A DNA stretch of 34,052 bases from Porphyromonadaceae bacterium UBA7555 (GCA_002478045.1 DLLT01000028.1:1-34052); one strand, 5' to 3'. Positions 1-7,215 are shown, counted from the stretch's first letter. Numbers and translations are program-made. The notes: generated by a model not told the origin, from the letters alone.

Positions 1-69
1 CACTTGCCACTTGACTCTACACAATAGACCGAGAGCGACAACGGGCTGTCCCACCTTAAATTTTTTTTG

Positions 70-77
70 TAATTTTG
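70..77 (+). promoter_or_regulatory. Possible -7 promoter box (TAATTTTG)
   Basis: TAATTTTG matches the Bacteroidota -7 consensus TAnnTTTG. No clear -33 TTTG lies 19-21 bp upstream, where the sequence is T-rich. If active it would transcribe into the hairpin at 82-138. Weak call from one box. Confidence 0.3.
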
Positions 78-81
78 TCCC

Positions 82-138
82 TATCCCTGGGCGGAGTTGC
101 CTTCGGGCTACGCCCTCAATCAACTCCGCCCAGGGATA
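82..138. repeat. 18-bp perfect inverted repeat with nested hairpin
   Basis: Positions 82-99 are exactly complementary to 121-138, enclosing a 21-nt loop that holds a second small hairpin (GGGC 105-108 with GCCC 112-115). It could be a terminator for a gene left of the window, although no U-tract follows the stem, or a palindromic mobile or REP-type element. Only the structure is certain. Confidence 0.6.
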
Positions 139-148
139 AGAAACGATT

Positions 149-390
149 AGTCAACCTCTCCCAGTAAAAGAGTCAACCGAACTTAGTTAATATCCAAAAT
201 CGAGTCAACCAATTTCAGGAACGGACATTACCTTTGCTCCTGGGAGTGGTTGACTGGAGGCCGGAAGGAAACCCTTCCCGGGGATAACAACCGACAGTCA
301 ACCCCCCACAAGGGATAATATTAACCGAGTCAACTTCTATCAGGGTTAACGACTGCTGACAGTCAACCAAAATCAGGAAAAGTCAGTCCA
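149..390. repeat. Degenerate AGTCAACC repeat array
   Basis: The 8-mer AGTCAACC occurs at 149-156, 171-178, 203-210, 296-303 and 361-368, with one mismatch at 328-335, and inverted (GGTTGACT) at 248-255. Start-to-start spacing is 22-48 bp, several near 32-33. After most copies a CAGG or AGGGATAA-like block follows, so the unit is longer and decayed. It fills the region upstream of the AT-rich gene at 444. It could be iteron-like or regulator-binding sites, or a decaying tandem repeat. Apart from this and the hairpin I see no gene in 1-443. Confidence 0.6.
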
Positions 391-420
391 TTGTCTATTT
401 GGGCCATTTTACTAATTTTG
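390..420 (+). promoter_or_regulatory. Promoter of the UDG-like gene
   Basis: ATTG at 390-393, a 19-bp spacer, then TAATTTTG at 413-420 fits the Bacteroidota sigma-ABfr pattern (TTTG / TAnnTTTG). Transcription would start near 427, which excludes the upstream TTG at 399 as a start codon and supports ATG 444. Confidence 0.5.
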
Positions 421-443
421 TAAGGAAATTTATATCTACTAAG

Positions 444-1214
444 ATGGAATCAATATATAAGCAAGAAGTGGATCTTCATATTGAACTTCGTACCGTTTAT
501 AAACAACGGCACGAAAAGAATGCCAATATACCCGATGAGTCTATGAATATTGTAGATGACGGTTTATGCTGGGCATCCATAAGCAAAGATTGTCCGTCCA
601 AGGCAAATAATTATTGGCCAGAGAATCTTTGGAAAGAATCCGCAGTAAGAATTCTTTTCCTTCTTAAAGAACCAAATGGAAAAGAGGGGGAAGATTATAA
701 AGAATGGGATTGGGCAAAAGGTTCCGAAATTTTCGGGAACACGCTGGCCTATTGGCTAGAAGGAATAATGAAATGCTCTGCAGATTATTTTCCCCAATAC
801 GCGGATTTATCCACCCGGAAAGACATACTCCAAAAATTTCCTTTGGCAATAATGAATCTTAAAAAAGTTGCCGGAGATAGTTCGGCAAGTTGGGAAGAGA
901 TCTGGCATTATGCGGAACAGGACGCTGATTTTCTAAAACGGCAGATCCAAATCCTTAACCCTAATGTTATAGTATGCTGTGGAAGTAATGATTGTGGGGA
1001 TAATTATCGGAAAGTTATTTCAATAGCAGAAGAAATACTCTTTCCTGAAAAACATTTTGACAAGGTAAATCTATGGTGTCACTTTTGTAAAGAATCCAAT
1101 CTTCTCCTCATTGATTCTTACCATCCTTCATATCCCATAAGTTATGTGGATAAAATGGATAAGATGTTCTATTGGGTTTCACAGTTCCAAAAAAATAATA
1201 GCCCCGCAATTTGA
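444..1214 (+). CDS. Uracil-DNA-glycosylase-superfamily-like protein (hypothetical)
   Basis: A 256-residue soluble protein with no signal peptide. The layout recalls the uracil-DNA glycosylase superfamily: an N-terminal hydrophobic strand ending in LLKEPNG with a following DW-rich segment, a central IMNLKKVAG segment, the strand NPNVIVCCGS, and a C-terminal SYHPSYP resembling the family HPS motif. Whether it acts on DNA cannot be told. I chose ATG 444 over the in-frame TTG at 399 because a promoter lies at 390-420 and TAAGGA precedes the ATG. The gene is clearly more AT-rich, with different codon use, than the ribosomal genes beside it, and it stands alone behind a repeat array. This suggests horizontal transfer. 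The fold call rests on motif resemblance only. Confidence 0.5.
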   Translation: MESIYKQEVDLHIELRTVYKQRHEKNANIPDESMNIVDDGLCWASISKDCPSKANNYWPENLWKESAVRILFLLKEPNGKEGEDYKEWDWAKGSEIFGNTLAYWLEGIMKCSADYFPQYADLSTRKDILQKFPLAIMNLKKVAGDSSASWEEIWHYAEQDADFLKRQIQILNPNVIVCCGSNDCGDNYRKVISIAEEILFPEKHFDKVNLWCHFCKESNLLLIDSYHPSYPISYVDKMDKMFYWVSQFQKNNSPAI

Positions 1215-1306
1215 GTCAGCCTCCCCCGAAAATTGTCGAAATCGGGTCTCTGAACGGCGGCGCCAAGGGACTGAAAATGGACACAGAAAAATTCGGGCTA
1301 AAATAT

Positions 1307-1338
1307 TTTGGTGTAACGGATTAAAATGCGTACCTTTG
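1307..1338 (+). promoter_or_regulatory. Promoter of the rplM operon
   Basis: TTTG at 1307-1310, a 20-bp spacer and TACCTTTG at 1331-1338 form a near-perfect Bacteroidota promoter. It should drive rplM-rpsI and probably rpsB-tsf. Confidence 0.8.
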
Positions 1339-1344
1339 CAGGCC

Positions 1345-1450
1345 GATTATGTCCAAAAAACATCAATTGGGCGCAGTCCGGCGGCACTTTTGGCCGAGTG
1401 TCGACGATGGCTGTGACCGTATTAACTAATTGTTAAACAAAATCTTAAAA
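1345..1450 (+). promoter_or_regulatory. Structured 5' leader of rplM
   Basis: About 105 nt lie between the predicted start site and the GTG start. They hold a hairpin of 7 bp (1382-1388 with 1397-1403, one G-U pair) and a small TTAAC/GTTAA hairpin just before the start codon. Ribosomal protein operons often use such leaders for feedback control. I infer that role from position and structure only. Confidence 0.4.
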
Positions 1451-1930
1451 GTGGATACTTTAAGCTACAAAACATCTATGCCCAACGCCCAGAGCGTCGA
1501 GCGCAAATGGGTTGTGATTGACGCCACCGATCAGGTCCTGGGTCGCCTCTGCTCCCAGGTCGCCAAGATTCTGCGCGGCAAAAACAAGCCCTGCTACTCG
1601 CCCCACGTAGAGTGCGGCGACTACGTAATCATCATCAACGCCGACAAGGTTGTCCTGACCGGCAAGAAGATGACAGACCGCATCTACCTCAACTACACCG
1701 GCTATCCCGGCGGTCAGCGTGAGGCTACACCCGAGGTCCTGATGAAAAAGTCTTACAACAAGCACATCAAGCCCGGCAAACACCCCCTGTTCCTGCGCGT
1801 ACTCAAAGGTATGCTTCCGAAGAACCGTATCGGTCGTGCCCTGCTCGCCAATGTCCATGTCTACAACGGACCGAAGCATGATCACGAGGCTCAGAACCCC
1901 GTACTTATCGACATCAACAAAATCAAATAA
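1451..1930 (+). CDS. rplM: 50S ribosomal protein L13
   Basis: Large-subunit protein that assembles early on 23S rRNA. The protein has 159 residues, slightly longer than the roughly 150 usual for the family. Recognisable segments are WVVIDATDQVLGRL, HVECGDYVIIINADK, YTGYPGGQR and VLKGMLPKNRIGR, spread along the whole length. I place the start at GTG 1451 because the following residues DTLSYKT match the usual Bacteroidota N-terminus MDTLSYKT. The longer reading from TTG 1430 adds seven unconserved residues. rpsI follows after 6 nt, the conserved L13-S9 pair, so the two are surely co-transcribed from the promoter at 1307-1338. Confidence 0.96.
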   Translation: MDTLSYKTSMPNAQSVERKWVVIDATDQVLGRLCSQVAKILRGKNKPCYSPHVECGDYVIIINADKVVLTGKKMTDRIYLNYTGYPGGQREATPEVLMKKSYNKHIKPGKHPLFLRVLKGMLPKNRIGRALLANVHVYNGPKHDHEAQNPVLIDINKIK

Positions 1931-1936
1931 CGACGC

Positions 1937-2323
1937 ATGGAAACAGTTAATGCATTAGGCCGCCGTAAGGCCGCCGTCGCCCGCGTGATACTCAAAGAAG
2001 GCACCGGCGTCATCACAATCAACAAACGTCCGTTAGAGACATACTTCCCCTCGTCCATTCTTCAGTATATCGTAAAGCAGCCCCTGATGGTGCTCGACGT
2101 ACTGGCCAACTACGACATCCATGTCAACCTCGATGGCGGTGGCTACAAAGGACAGGCCGAAGCACTGCGCCTGGGTATCGCCCGCGCTCTCGTAAAGGTT
2201 AACCCCGAAGACAAAGCACTGCTGCGTAAGCATGGCTTCGTGACCCGCGACCCCCGCGCTGTCGAGCGTAAGAAACCCGGTCGTCCCAAAGCACGCAAGC
2301 GCTTCCAGTTCAGCAAACGTTAA
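1937..2323 (+). CDS. rpsI: 30S ribosomal protein S9
   Basis: Small-subunit head protein whose C-terminal tail reaches the P-site tRNA. It has 128 residues, a normal length. It opens with NALGRRKAAVARV, carries the central GGGYKGQAEALRLGIARAL segment and ends in the hallmark basic tail (RKKPGRPKARKRFQFSKR) with its final Lys-Arg. It starts 6 nt after rplM at an unambiguous ATG. A 206-nt gap separates it from rpsB. Confidence 0.97.
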   Translation: METVNALGRRKAAVARVILKEGTGVITINKRPLETYFPSSILQYIVKQPLMVLDVLANYDIHVNLDGGGYKGQAEALRLGIARALVKVNPEDKALLRKHGFVTRDPRAVERKKPGRPKARKRFQFSKR

Positions 2324-2529
2324 TGTCCCGTGGCGGTATGGCCGCAAGTACCACACGATGCTTGCAAGCCGCTTAGCCGCCTGACCCTAATAGCCCCGAC
2401 GCCACTGACGGCGTCAATGCCCGACGTCGGAGCCCCGTGTTTAGTATCTAAACCCCGGAGATGGACACGTTCCCTACCCCAGGGTTGTAATTACCAAAAA
2501 GAACGTAAACAAACACCTACCATCAAATC
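2324..2529 (+). promoter_or_regulatory. Structured rpsI-rpsB intergenic leader
   Basis: This 206-nt gap contains a GACGCC/GGCGTC hairpin (2398-2403 with 2410-2415), the 10-nt palindrome CCGACGTCGG (2421-2430) and a GTTTAG/CTAAAC hairpin soon after. I see no Bacteroidota promoter and no U-tract. It may be an S2 or EF-Ts autoregulatory leader, or a processing region within a four-gene transcript. Function is inference. Confidence 0.35.
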
Positions 2530-3387
2530 ATGGCAACCCCAACATTTGAACAACTCCTCGAAGCAGGATGCCACTTCGGTCACCTCAAAAGAAAATGGAA
2601 TCCTGCTATGGCTCCCTACATCTTCATGGAGCGTAACGGTATCCACATCATCGACCTTGTAAAGACCGCAGCCAAGATCGAAGAAGCTGCTGCAGCACTC
2701 AAGAGCATCGCCAAGTCCGGCAAGAAAGTGCTGTTCGTAGCCACCAAAAAACAGGCCAAACAAGTAGTGGCCGACAAAGCCACCGCAATAGGCATGCCCT
2801 ACGTCATCGAACGCTGGCCCGGCGGCATGCTCACCAACTTCCCCACCATCCGCAAGGCTGTCAAGAAGATGGCTTCCATCGACAAGATGAGCAAGGATGG
2901 CACTTTTGACAATCTCTCCAAGCGTGAGAAACTGCAGATTACACGTCAGCGCGCCAAGCTCGAGAAGAACCTCGGCAGCATCGCCGACCTCAACCGTCTG
3001 CCCTCCGCACTCTTTGTAGTAGACGTACTCAAGGAGCACATCGCCGTAGCCGAAGCCAACCGCCTCGGTATACCCGTGTTCGCTATTGTCGACACAAACT
3101 CCGATCCCACAAACGTTGACTTCGTAATACCCGCCAACGATGATGCTTCCAAGAGCATCGAAGTGGTACTCGATGCAGTATGCTCAGCTATGGCCGAAGG
3201 TCTGGAAGAGCGTAAAGCCGAGAAGGTAGACACCGAAGCCGCCGGCGAAGGTGCCGAAGAAGGCGCAGCTCCCAAGCGCGAACGTCGCCGCGTACGCCGC
3301 AACGAAGTGGCCGCAGCTGCCGAAGAGGCTGTTCCTGCCGCTGAAGCCGCTGAGGCTCCCGCCGCCGAAGCTCCCGCTGCCGAGTAA
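2530..3387 (+). CDS. rpsB: 30S ribosomal protein S2
   Basis: Small-subunit protein that joins late and is needed for S1 binding. It has 285 residues. The core is typical: TFEQLLEAGCHFGHLKRKWNP at the N-terminus, IIDLVKT, VLFVATKKQAK, ERWPGGMLTNF, and LPSALFVVDV with PVFAIVDTNSDP. After about residue 230 it carries a low-complexity Ala/Glu-rich tail interrupted by a basic RERRRVRRNE patch. Such tails are common on Bacteroidota S2. It pairs with tsf 51 nt downstream, the widely conserved S2/EF-Ts order. Confidence 0.97.
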   Translation: MATPTFEQLLEAGCHFGHLKRKWNPAMAPYIFMERNGIHIIDLVKTAAKIEEAAAALKSIAKSGKKVLFVATKKQAKQVVADKATAIGMPYVIERWPGGMLTNFPTIRKAVKKMASIDKMSKDGTFDNLSKREKLQITRQRAKLEKNLGSIADLNRLPSALFVVDVLKEHIAVAEANRLGIPVFAIVDTNSDPTNVDFVIPANDDASKSIEVVLDAVCSAMAEGLEERKAEKVDTEAAGEGAEEGAAPKRERRRVRRNEVAAAAEEAVPAAEAAEAPAAEAPAAE

Positions 3388-3438
3388 TCTACAACAATCA
3401 TTAAGTAAACAGTTATTCAATTATAACACTCCACTACA

Positions 3439-4431
3439 ATGGCAGTTACAATCGAAGATATCAAAAAACTCCGTCACCTGACCAGCGCCGGTCTCAGCGA
3501 CTGCAAGGCCGCACTGACCGAAACTAACGGTGACATGGATGCCGCTGTCGAAATCCTGCGTCAGAAAGGCAAAGCCATCGCTGCAAAGCGCGAAGACCGT
3601 CAGGCTTCGGAAGGCTGCGTCCTCGCTGATGTCAAGGACAACTTCGCAGCTATCGTCGCTCTCAATTGCGAGACCGACTTCGTGGCCAAGAACGCCACTT
3701 TCGTCGAGCTGACCAAGAAGCTCCTCGCTCTCGCCCTTGACAACAAAGTCAAGAGCATCGATGAGCTCAAGGCCCTCACCATCGATGGCCGCACCGTGGC
3801 CGAACTCGTGGTTGAAGAAAGCGGCAAGACGGGCGAAAAGACCGAAATATCCGCTTACGAATACCTCGAAGGCGCTTCCGTAACCTCGTACAACCACTTC
3901 GGCAATAAGCTCTCCACCATCGTATCCTTCAATCTCGAAGGCGTAGATGCACAGGTGATGCGCGACGTGGCTATGCAGGTTGCAGCTATGAACCCCGTGG
4001 CTGTAAATCGCGAGGCCGTTCCCCAGAATATCATTGACTCGGAGCTTTCAGTAGCCGTCGAGAAGACCAAAGAGGAACTCGTCAAGAAGGCTGTAGACGC
4101 TGCTCTGCACAAAGCAGGCATCAACCCCAACCTCGTAGACAGCGAAGACCATATCGAATCGAATATGGCCAAAGGCTGGCTCACCCAGGAAGAGGCAGAC
4201 AAGGCTCGCAAGATTTCCAAGGAAACTGCTGAGGCCAAGGCTGCAAACCTACCCGAGGCCATGATCAAAAACATCGCCAACGGTCGTCTCAACAAGTTCT
4301 TCAAAGAATCCTGCCTCATGGAACAAGAGTACGTCAAGGATGGTAAGCTCACCGTAGGTCAGTACCTCGAAACATCGTCCAAGGGCCTGGTTGCTGTTGC
4401 CTTCAAGCGCGTCAACCTCAATGAGGACTAA
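3439..4431 (+). CDS. tsf: Translation elongation factor Ts
   Basis: Nucleotide-exchange factor that releases GDP from EF-Tu. The protein has 330 residues, longer than the roughly 280 of E. coli, as is common in Bacteroidota. The N-terminal UBA-like domain is visible (IKKLRHLTSAGLSDCKAAL, residues 8-26), followed by the diagnostic NCETDFVAKN (76-85), the dimerisation core, and near the C-terminus the region with QEYVKDGKLTVGQYL. It lies 51 nt after rpsB and is the last gene of the block, with a strong hairpin beginning 36 nt after the stop. Confidence 0.97.
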   Translation: MAVTIEDIKKLRHLTSAGLSDCKAALTETNGDMDAAVEILRQKGKAIAAKREDRQASEGCVLADVKDNFAAIVALNCETDFVAKNATFVELTKKLLALALDNKVKSIDELKALTIDGRTVAELVVEESGKTGEKTEISAYEYLEGASVTSYNHFGNKLSTIVSFNLEGVDAQVMRDVAMQVAAMNPVAVNREAVPQNIIDSELSVAVEKTKEELVKKAVDAALHKAGINPNLVDSEDHIESNMAKGWLTQEEADKARKISKETAEAKAANLPEAMIKNIANGRLNKFFKESCLMEQEYVKDGKLTVGQYLETSSKGLVAVAFKRVNLNED

Positions 4432-4466
4432 TATTCTGAGTTAAACTATACAGACACTTATTATAG

Positions 4467-4500
4467 CGAGAGCCGTCATCCGCAAGGATGACGGCTCTCG
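4467..4500. terminator. Terminator between tsf and the acyltransferase
   Basis: A perfect 15-bp stem (4467-4481 with 4486-4500) is closed by a GCAA tetraloop. T-rich sequence follows on the right and A/T-rich sequence lies on the left. It sits between convergent genes and can serve both strands. Confidence 0.85.
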
Positions 4501-4565
4501 TGTATTTGTATGGCCTGTCTGTGAAGTGTGAGAACTATGAGAATAATGGAGTAGGTCGCTATGGG

Positions 4566-5564
4566 TCACAGCTTGAAGAATCGGGCCATGCCGCCTTTGA
4601 GCGGAAGATGCAATAGGATGAGCGATGCGGCCACCGAGAGCACGCATATCAGCAGCGGATATGTGATGTATGAACCGAAGCCGAGATTGTGTAACGGGGA
4701 GAGATTTTGTATGATAATATAGTGGATAGTGTATACGGGCATAAACAGCACACCGGCGTTGCGCAGAACATAATTCTCGCTCCATTTGCGCTGTACGGCC
4801 CAGCAGAATACTGCGAGGTAGAATAGTAGTGATATCGGTGATCCGGCAAAGGTGAGATTGGAAGTGTCATGTATAACCGGCTCGAGGTAGTAGCGCTGTG
4901 CGGCGTTGAGTACGGCGGCGCATATCGCAATCCACCCCCAATGCAAGTGTGGAGTCGGGTAGGCCCGTAGAACTCCGCCCAAAGCAAAGAAAAACAGCCA
5001 TTTCCACATCTTCAGTGGCTGAAGCAGACTGCGGTCGCTATATCTTAAATCCGTAAATTGGGCAGCGAACAGCAGAATGCAAAATACACCTAATATGGCT
5101 ACCGACCACGCAAAGGCGCGTGTGTGGCGCGTGTAAAAACAGTGGTTAAGCGGCAGAAGCAGATATATGGCGGACATAGACCACAGGAACCAGAATGGCG
5201 TGAATGGCCCTCGCAGCAAAAAGGTATTGATAAACTCGTCGGCGCAGTGCTTAATCTGAGTATAGTCCCAGTGTATGAGCGCCATAATGCCCCAGTACAA
5301 TATGCAGCAGACGGCGATATAGCGCACTATAGCCCAAATCTTGTGTGCTACGTATTTGTACGTTGTTCCTTTTCGTCCTAACAGCAGATATCCGCTGACC
5401 ATGAAGAAAAGCGGAACGCCGCCGGCGGTCAGCGAATGGCAGATGGTGGTCATCGCCGGGTCTTGTCGGTAGAACACCAGCACATTGAGCGCGTGTGACA
5501 CCACCACAGACAGCATGGCTATCAGCTTGACCGCGTCCAATCCGATGATACGTTTAGTCGGCAT
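4566..5564 (-). CDS. Acyltransferase family 3 integral membrane protein
   Basis: A 332-residue, very hydrophobic protein with about ten predicted membrane helices, matching the acyltransferase-3 family, which transfers acyl groups to sugars of surface polysaccharides or small molecules. The N-terminus IIGLDAVKLIAMLSVVVSHA carries the family pattern with its conserved His (residue 24), and VPLFFMVSGYLLLGRK matches the second conserved block. The substrate cannot be read from the sequence. It lies 93 nt downstream of a GT2 glycosyltransferase on the same strand, which suggests joint work on a surface glycan. I found no convincing promoter of its own. Confidence 0.85.
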   Translation of the reverse strand: MPTKRIIGLDAVKLIAMLSVVVSHALNVLVFYRQDPAMTTICHSLTAGGVPLFFMVSGYLLLGRKGTTYKYVAHKIWAIVRYIAVCCILYWGIMALIHWDYTQIKHCADEFINTFLLRGPFTPFWFLWSMSAIYLLLPLNHCFYTRHTRAFAWSVAILGVFCILLFAAQFTDLRYSDRSLLQPLKMWKWLFFFALGGVLRAYPTPHLHWGWIAICAAVLNAAQRYYLEPVIHDTSNLTFAGSPISLLFYLAVFCWAVQRKWSENYVLRNAGVLFMPVYTIHYIIIQNLSPLHNLGFGSYITYPLLICVLSVAASLILLHLPLKGGMARFFKL

Positions 5565-5657
5565 TTTTTTCTACGTTTAAGTGAAGCAGGGGCTTTCGAA
5601 ACACTTGTTATGGCCTAAAACGAGTTGATGAATTCAGAAAAAATGTGTGTTTCGCAT

Positions 5658-6668
5658 CTATGCTTGTTTAGGATGTCGTGGGGCATTATCGTCTATCGGT
5701 TTGCCGTCAAGACTGTCCACAATATAGCATGGGCGATGCTTGGTTTCGTTGAAGATGCGGCCGAGGTATTCGCCGATGATGCCTATGGCAAGGAGTTGAC
5801 ATCCGCCGAGGAAGAGTATGACGATGATGAGGGTGGGGAAGCCTTGGACGTCATCGCCTACGGCTATGGTCTTGATGAGGAAGTAAAGGGCGTATAGCAT
5901 TGCGGCGGCGGCGCTGAGCAGTCCGATGACGGAAGCCAGACGCAGCGGCGCGGTGGTGTATGATGTAATGCCCTCGACTGCGAGGTTGCACAGGCCGCGC
6001 AGATTGAAAGACGAGTGCCCCCCGTGTCGCTCGAGATTGGAGTACAAGACTTCTTTTTTGCGGAATCCTATCCATGCGTACATACCCTTGGTGTATCGCT
6101 GTGTTTCGCGTAGGCGGCGCAGTGCGTCCAGTGCGCGGCGGTCCAGCAGGCGAAAGTCGCCGACATTTGGCAGGATGTCAACGCGTGTCGAGCGCTGTAG
6201 CATCTTGTAATATGACATTGAAAGGCGGCGGCGCAGCCACGATTCGCGGCCGCGGCTGAGGCGCTTGCCATATACGTCCTCATAGCCTTGCTCCCACCAG
6301 TATACCATCTCGGGAATGGTTGCCACCGGGTGTTGCAGGTCGGCATCGATGATGACGGCCGCATCGCCTGTGGCATAATCGAATCCGGCAAGCATAGCAT
6401 TTTCCTTGCCGAAATTGCGGCTGAGATTGAGGTAGCGGAAGCGTGGGTCGCGCTGATGCAGTTGCGCCATGATTTCGAGCGTCTTGTCGCTGCTGCCGTC
6501 ATTGACCATCAGCACCTCCCAGTCGTAATTGTCCAGAGTTTGCGTCTCCGAATTTTCGGGAGTGTATCGCGGCATCCGGCCGTCTATCAGTGGCAGAAGG
6601 GCGTTGTAGAGCGCTTCGAGGTTGGCCTCCTCGTTGTATGCCGGAACGATAATGGTGATTTTTTGCAT
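5658..6668 (-). CDS. GT2 polyprenyl-phosphate glycosyltransferase (GtrB/DPM1-like)
   Basis: A 336-residue enzyme predicted to move a sugar from a nucleotide donor to undecaprenyl phosphate at the inner membrane. The N-terminal GT-A domain begins IVPAYNEEANLEALYNAL, has VNDGSSDKT (55-63), and the metal/nucleotide motif DAD (108-110, within VIIDADLQHP). The segment GDFRLLDRRAL is typical of the GtrB/DPM1/ArnC branch. Two C-terminal membrane helices lie at roughly residues 235-260 and 272-297. Donor sugar is unknown. The neighbouring acyltransferase suggests O-antigen or glycan decoration. Residues 31-49 (between the first strand and DNYDW) look like a small insertion. Confidence 0.88.
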   Translation of the reverse strand: MQKITIIVPAYNEEANLEALYNALLPLIDGRMPRYTPENSETQTLDNYDWEVLMVNDGSSDKTLEIMAQLHQRDPRFRYLNLSRNFGKENAMLAGFDYATGDAAVIIDADLQHPVATIPEMVYWWEQGYEDVYGKRLSRGRESWLRRRLSMSYYKMLQRSTRVDILPNVGDFRLLDRRALDALRRLRETQRYTKGMYAWIGFRKKEVLYSNLERHGGHSSFNLRGLCNLAVEGITSYTTAPLRLASVIGLLSAAAAMLYALYFLIKTIAVGDDVQGFPTLIIVILFLGGCQLLAIGIIGEYLGRIFNETKHRPCYIVDSLDGKPIDDNAPRHPKQA

Positions 6669-6730
6669 AATGGTAGGCTTTAGTTGTTGCAGATAGGAAT
6701 TAGTAAGCCGAATAGGCTATACTCTTTTAT

Positions 6731-6774
6731 GCGGCACGCCGCGCCCCTACATTGGGATGTAGGACGCGGCGTGC
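6731..6774. repeat. REP-like double palindrome between rpmE2 and the glycosyltransferase
   Basis: A near-perfect hairpin: 6734-6743 pairs with 6765-6774 (10 bp) and 6746-6752 with 6757-6763 (7 bp), with a TGGG loop. Each half is a TGTAGG head joined to a GC-rich palindrome (GCGGCGTGC type), like the elements at 12728-12840 and 18165-18232. It lies 35 nt beyond the rpmE2 stop and may act as its terminator. Confidence 0.65.
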
Positions 6775-6808
6775 GCTCGTGAGTGTGTCGCGGCGTGATG
6801 CCCGCTGC

Positions 6809-7063
6809 TTATTTCTTGTTGCGGTTGCCGTAACGGCTCATGAATTTGTCAACGCGACCGGCTGTATCGACAAGTTTCTGCTTGCCGGTGAAGAAGGGGT
6901 GCGACGAGCTGGTGATTTCAAGCTTCACCAGGGGATAGGTTTTGCCATCGACGTCGATAGTCTCTTTGGTGGCCACGGTCGAGCGAGTGATAAAGATTTC
7001 GTCGTTGGACATATCTTTGAATACCACTTCGCGGTAGTTGGAGGGATGTATGCCTTTTTTCAT
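6809..7063 (-). CDS. rpmE2: 50S ribosomal protein L31, type B
   Basis: An 84-residue ribosomal protein of the large subunit and inter-subunit bridge region. MKKGIHPSNYREVVFKD at the start and TSSSHPFFTGKQKLVDTAGRVDKF near the end are diagnostic of L31. There is no cysteine at all, so this is the zinc-independent C-minus type B form. Start is ATG 7061-7063; an open frame continues 52 codons upstream but crosses the promoter. It is a single-gene unit with a strong promoter at 7142-7172. In other bacteria type-B L31 is often induced by zinc starvation, and here a palindrome overlaps the promoter. Confidence 0.95.
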   Translation of the reverse strand: MKKGIHPSNYREVVFKDMSNDEIFITRSTVATKETIDVDGKTYPLVKLEITSSSHPFFTGKQKLVDTAGRVDKFMSRYGNRNKK

Positions 7064-7105
7064 TTCTATAGAATGTTTTATTCGGTTGTTGTATGTACAC
7101 TTTTT

Positions 7106-7124
7106 GGCCGTTGGTAGGACGGCC
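7106..7124 (-). promoter_or_regulatory. Hairpin in the rpmE2 leader
   Basis: GGCCGT (7106-7111) and ACGGCC (7119-7124) form a 6-bp stem with a 7-nt loop in the transcribed leader of rpmE2. It could be an L31 feedback element. This is inferred from position only. Confidence 0.3.
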
Positions 7125-7141
7125 ATAGTCGTAATGGCTCG

Positions 7142-7172
7142 CAAAGGTACGCATATTTGCCAATATGGCAAA
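7142..7172 (-). promoter_or_regulatory. rpmE2 promoter with overlapping palindrome
   Basis: On the - strand TTTG (7172-7169), a 19-bp spacer and TACCTTTG (7149-7142) make a near-consensus promoter. A 7-bp perfect inverted repeat, TTTGCCA-ATA-TGGCAAA (7156-7172), occupies the spacer and covers the -33 box, where a repressor would block RNA polymerase. Confidence 0.75.
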
Positions 7173-7215
7173 ATTTTACGCCAACAAATTTTTTCTCTTG
7201 CGAAGAAATTGCCCT

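Noticed and set aside
149..390. CRISPR array
   Set aside because: The conserved core is only 8 nt, spacing varies from 22 to 48, one copy is inverted and no cas gene is near.
399..443. TTG 399 as start of the UDG-like gene
   Set aside because: A promoter -7 box lies at 413-420, downstream of that codon, so the transcript would not include it.
1144..1416. 90-codon + frame overlapping the end of the UDG-like gene
   Set aside because: It crosses the rplM promoter and leader, is out of frame with the gene before it and lacks any family feature.
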